Translations under genes and position numbers: made by a program
Source of the DNA: DASXTB01 sp036505615
GTDB taxonomy: Bacteria; Acidobacteriota; UBA6911; JACQSX01
Reading direction: 5' to 3'
Assembly (NCBI GenBank): GCA_036505615.1
Contig: DASXTB010000186.1
Location: 1-7,833 of the forward strand
DNA: 7,833 nucleotides
Notes under the pieces: generated by a model
What the model saw: the letters and a program-made list of their open reading frames with translations, nothing else
Database searches by the model: none
What the model was told of the DNA's origin: nothing
Part shown: piece by piece, positions 7,401 through 7,833 of the stretch
Layout of the letters: every line of letters begins with the position of its first letter
How positions within the stretch are numbered: position 1 is the first letter of the stretch

Positions 7401-7833
7401 ATAGGCGTTGCTGCCCGACTTGGTAACCAGGTTATTGATTGCTCCGGCGCTGTTGCCATACTGCGCTGACATGTTCAACTGAAGCTGCTGAAATTCCTGC
7501 ACGGTGTCTTGAATCGGTGTGTTGATGACTCCGCCGCTCAGACCCTTGTTAGAAACACCGTTAATCAAGAACCCATTGAAGTCCTCGCGAAGTCCGTTTA
7601 CCACGGTGCCGTGGCCATTTTCGAAATCTGTTCCTGAAACGTTGACCGCTCCGGGCGCCATTTGAATCAGGTCGTACACGTTGCGTCCGTTTAAGGGCAG
7701 ATTGGCAATCTGGGTGGAAGTCACCGTGCCGGCCAGTTTGGAGTCTTCTGTATTTACCGCGGCTGCCTCACCCGTGACTTCTACGATTTCGCGAGTCTGG
7801 CCCAGTTGCATCCTGAAATCCACGCGGGCTGTG
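4431..7833 (-). CDS. Oar-like TonB-dependent outer-membrane receptor, 5' partial
   Basis: The frame is open to the right edge (1133 residues seen), so the gene starts beyond 7833; the GTG at 7823 is internal. Numbering from that codon, residues 1-25 (VDFRMQLGQTREIVEVTGEA region) are the end of an N-terminal carboxypeptidase-regulatory-like domain. The plug follows, with LPLNGRN at 42-48 and a VNGLREDFNGFLINGV segment. The rest is a large beta-barrel with family hallmarks: YFQDDWKVT, LNLGLRYD, YNSLQTSVKKQ, NVNYTYSHAID, DIRHRLVFNYVWELP and FNVFNRANF. It ends LQLGLKLSF, a C-terminal Phe beta-signal for outer-membrane insertion. The barrel carries 16 cysteines in eight local pairs, probably in surface loops. 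Such receptors bind or import large substrates using TonB energy, or act as surface structures; the ligand cannot be read from sequence. A terminator-like hairpin lies 16 bases after the stop. Family call is near certain; substrate is unknown. Confidence 0.95.
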   Translation of the reverse strand, partial: TARVDFRMQLGQTREIVEVTGEAAAVNTEDSKLAGTVTSTQIANLPLNGRNVYDLIQMAPGAVNVSGTDFENGHGTVVNGLREDFNGFLINGVSNKGLSGGVINTPIQDTVQEFQQLQLNMSAQYGNSAGAINNLVTKSGSNAYHGSIWEYFRNDALDANQYFLNQPGTDPITGGSFKPPLRFNQFGATFGGAIIKDKLFFFGSYQGDRFRTTGTPESTLQESPEWRQAVLAADTATGTQSVASLLYQNFQPRLSGATAATLDDYVLGGFSPSGLVGYDQFLCPDNTSAAIAARWATIMGVTAADQAAMTAATCSSIPAIQAGTMSRSAPFQLSSVAIFGSQTQTLGNLFNGNEGSGRIDFNPNASNRLFLQFNWLKTTDSFGPCSAACTRGFGNPARNIYPSGMFSYVKTFSPTVLNEFRAGYTQNNTGVSVSIPGVPDVEFGDGTAGFGSYNGYPQFFKEHIYTYSDMVSISHGSHNIKVGADFRRNIENSVFSVARPSYYMFDPLFFAADAPAEESAGVNPGICTPPCTSFNPNPQAQLESNVRHWRNLEVGAYFQDDWKVTRRLTLNLGLRYDLFTRHDEENNLATTFIPGPGASKTNILTGVVSANNPDNCPTFPNPDPLAQLAGECGPGGFAPAKSLGKGDHNNWGPRVGFAWDVMGDGRTSLRGGFGVAYEGTLYNPLSNSRWNLPYYSFNFADNFLFGDVNTVIYGPTVCGASSCSPSGAAPTFSGPPTNPGQGIGAQATGNLTGWAPFNPNVAILTGIVLPEGIKDPYVYNYFLSVQRELPAKSVIEVNYVGTTAHKLFRAENINRHPGSVLPPGGCITDNFGRSWCGNGGFANNNYGNLRNWRNVVNSNYNSLQTSVKKQMSHGLLFNVNYTYSHAIDNGSTWHSGATTANGAAAGEGYTTDLTLPGLDRGNSLFDIRHRLVFNYVWELPGKNLQGFLGAVLGGWSYNGIWAFQSGAHWEPFRSSAARLREISDSSTPCDATDVNTGNCQNLGGDYNLDHGRNDRPDSTISSIVPSRDQWKNGWSDTSMFSAPCLGCASNLGRNTFVGPGAWYADMTLAKVFKFTERVNLKFEGQAFNVFNRANFILATAGGGAHNKITDGKFGEAAGTLNARNLQLGLKLSF

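Noticed and set aside
7821..7823. GTG as start of the receptor gene
   Set aside because: The frame continues to the window edge and the protein lacks its signal peptide and most of the N-terminal domain, so the real start is outside.

Overview
The window looks like chromosomal DNA of a Gram-negative, soil-type bacterium, most likely an acidobacterium (Acidobacteriota). The inference rests on gene style: a very large Oar-like TonB-dependent receptor, a secreted protein joining a carboxypeptidase-regulatory-like domain to TPRs, and sulfatase-fold enzymes with long C-terminal TPR tails are a typical acidobacterial combination. No rRNA or marker gene confirms it. I see no tRNA, rRNA, CRISPR array, insertion sequence or phage gene, and almost every base is coding.

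Layout: two plus-strand genes (1-1212, cut by the left edge, and about 1235-3328) are tandem paralogues. Each has an alkaline-phosphatase/sulfatase-superfamily catalytic domain followed by 34-residue TPR repeats. Two minus-strand genes read toward them: a TonB-dependent outer-membrane receptor (4431-7833, its N-terminus beyond the right edge), then a signal-peptide protein with a carboxypeptidase-regulatory-like domain and five TPRs (3329-4357). The two gene pairs converge with no spacer: the stop codons abut as the palindrome TAGCTA at 3326-3331. A strong hairpin at 4380-4414 separates the receptor from the TPR gene.

Function: all four products are predicted to be exported (directly visible signal peptides in two, inferred from family for the cut ones). 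A plausible reading is an envelope locus in which the receptor imports or binds a large substrate at the outer membrane, the TPR proteins act as periplasmic scaffolds, and the sulfatase-fold enzymes act on a sulfated or phosphorylated substrate. The complete enzyme has threonine where sulfatases have the formylglycine-forming Cys/Ser, so phosphoester or phosphotransfer chemistry should be considered before sulfate-ester hydrolysis. I did not find a clearly new system; the points most worth a second look are this active-site substitution, the paired cysteines of the receptor, and the hairpin and abutting stops that shape expression.
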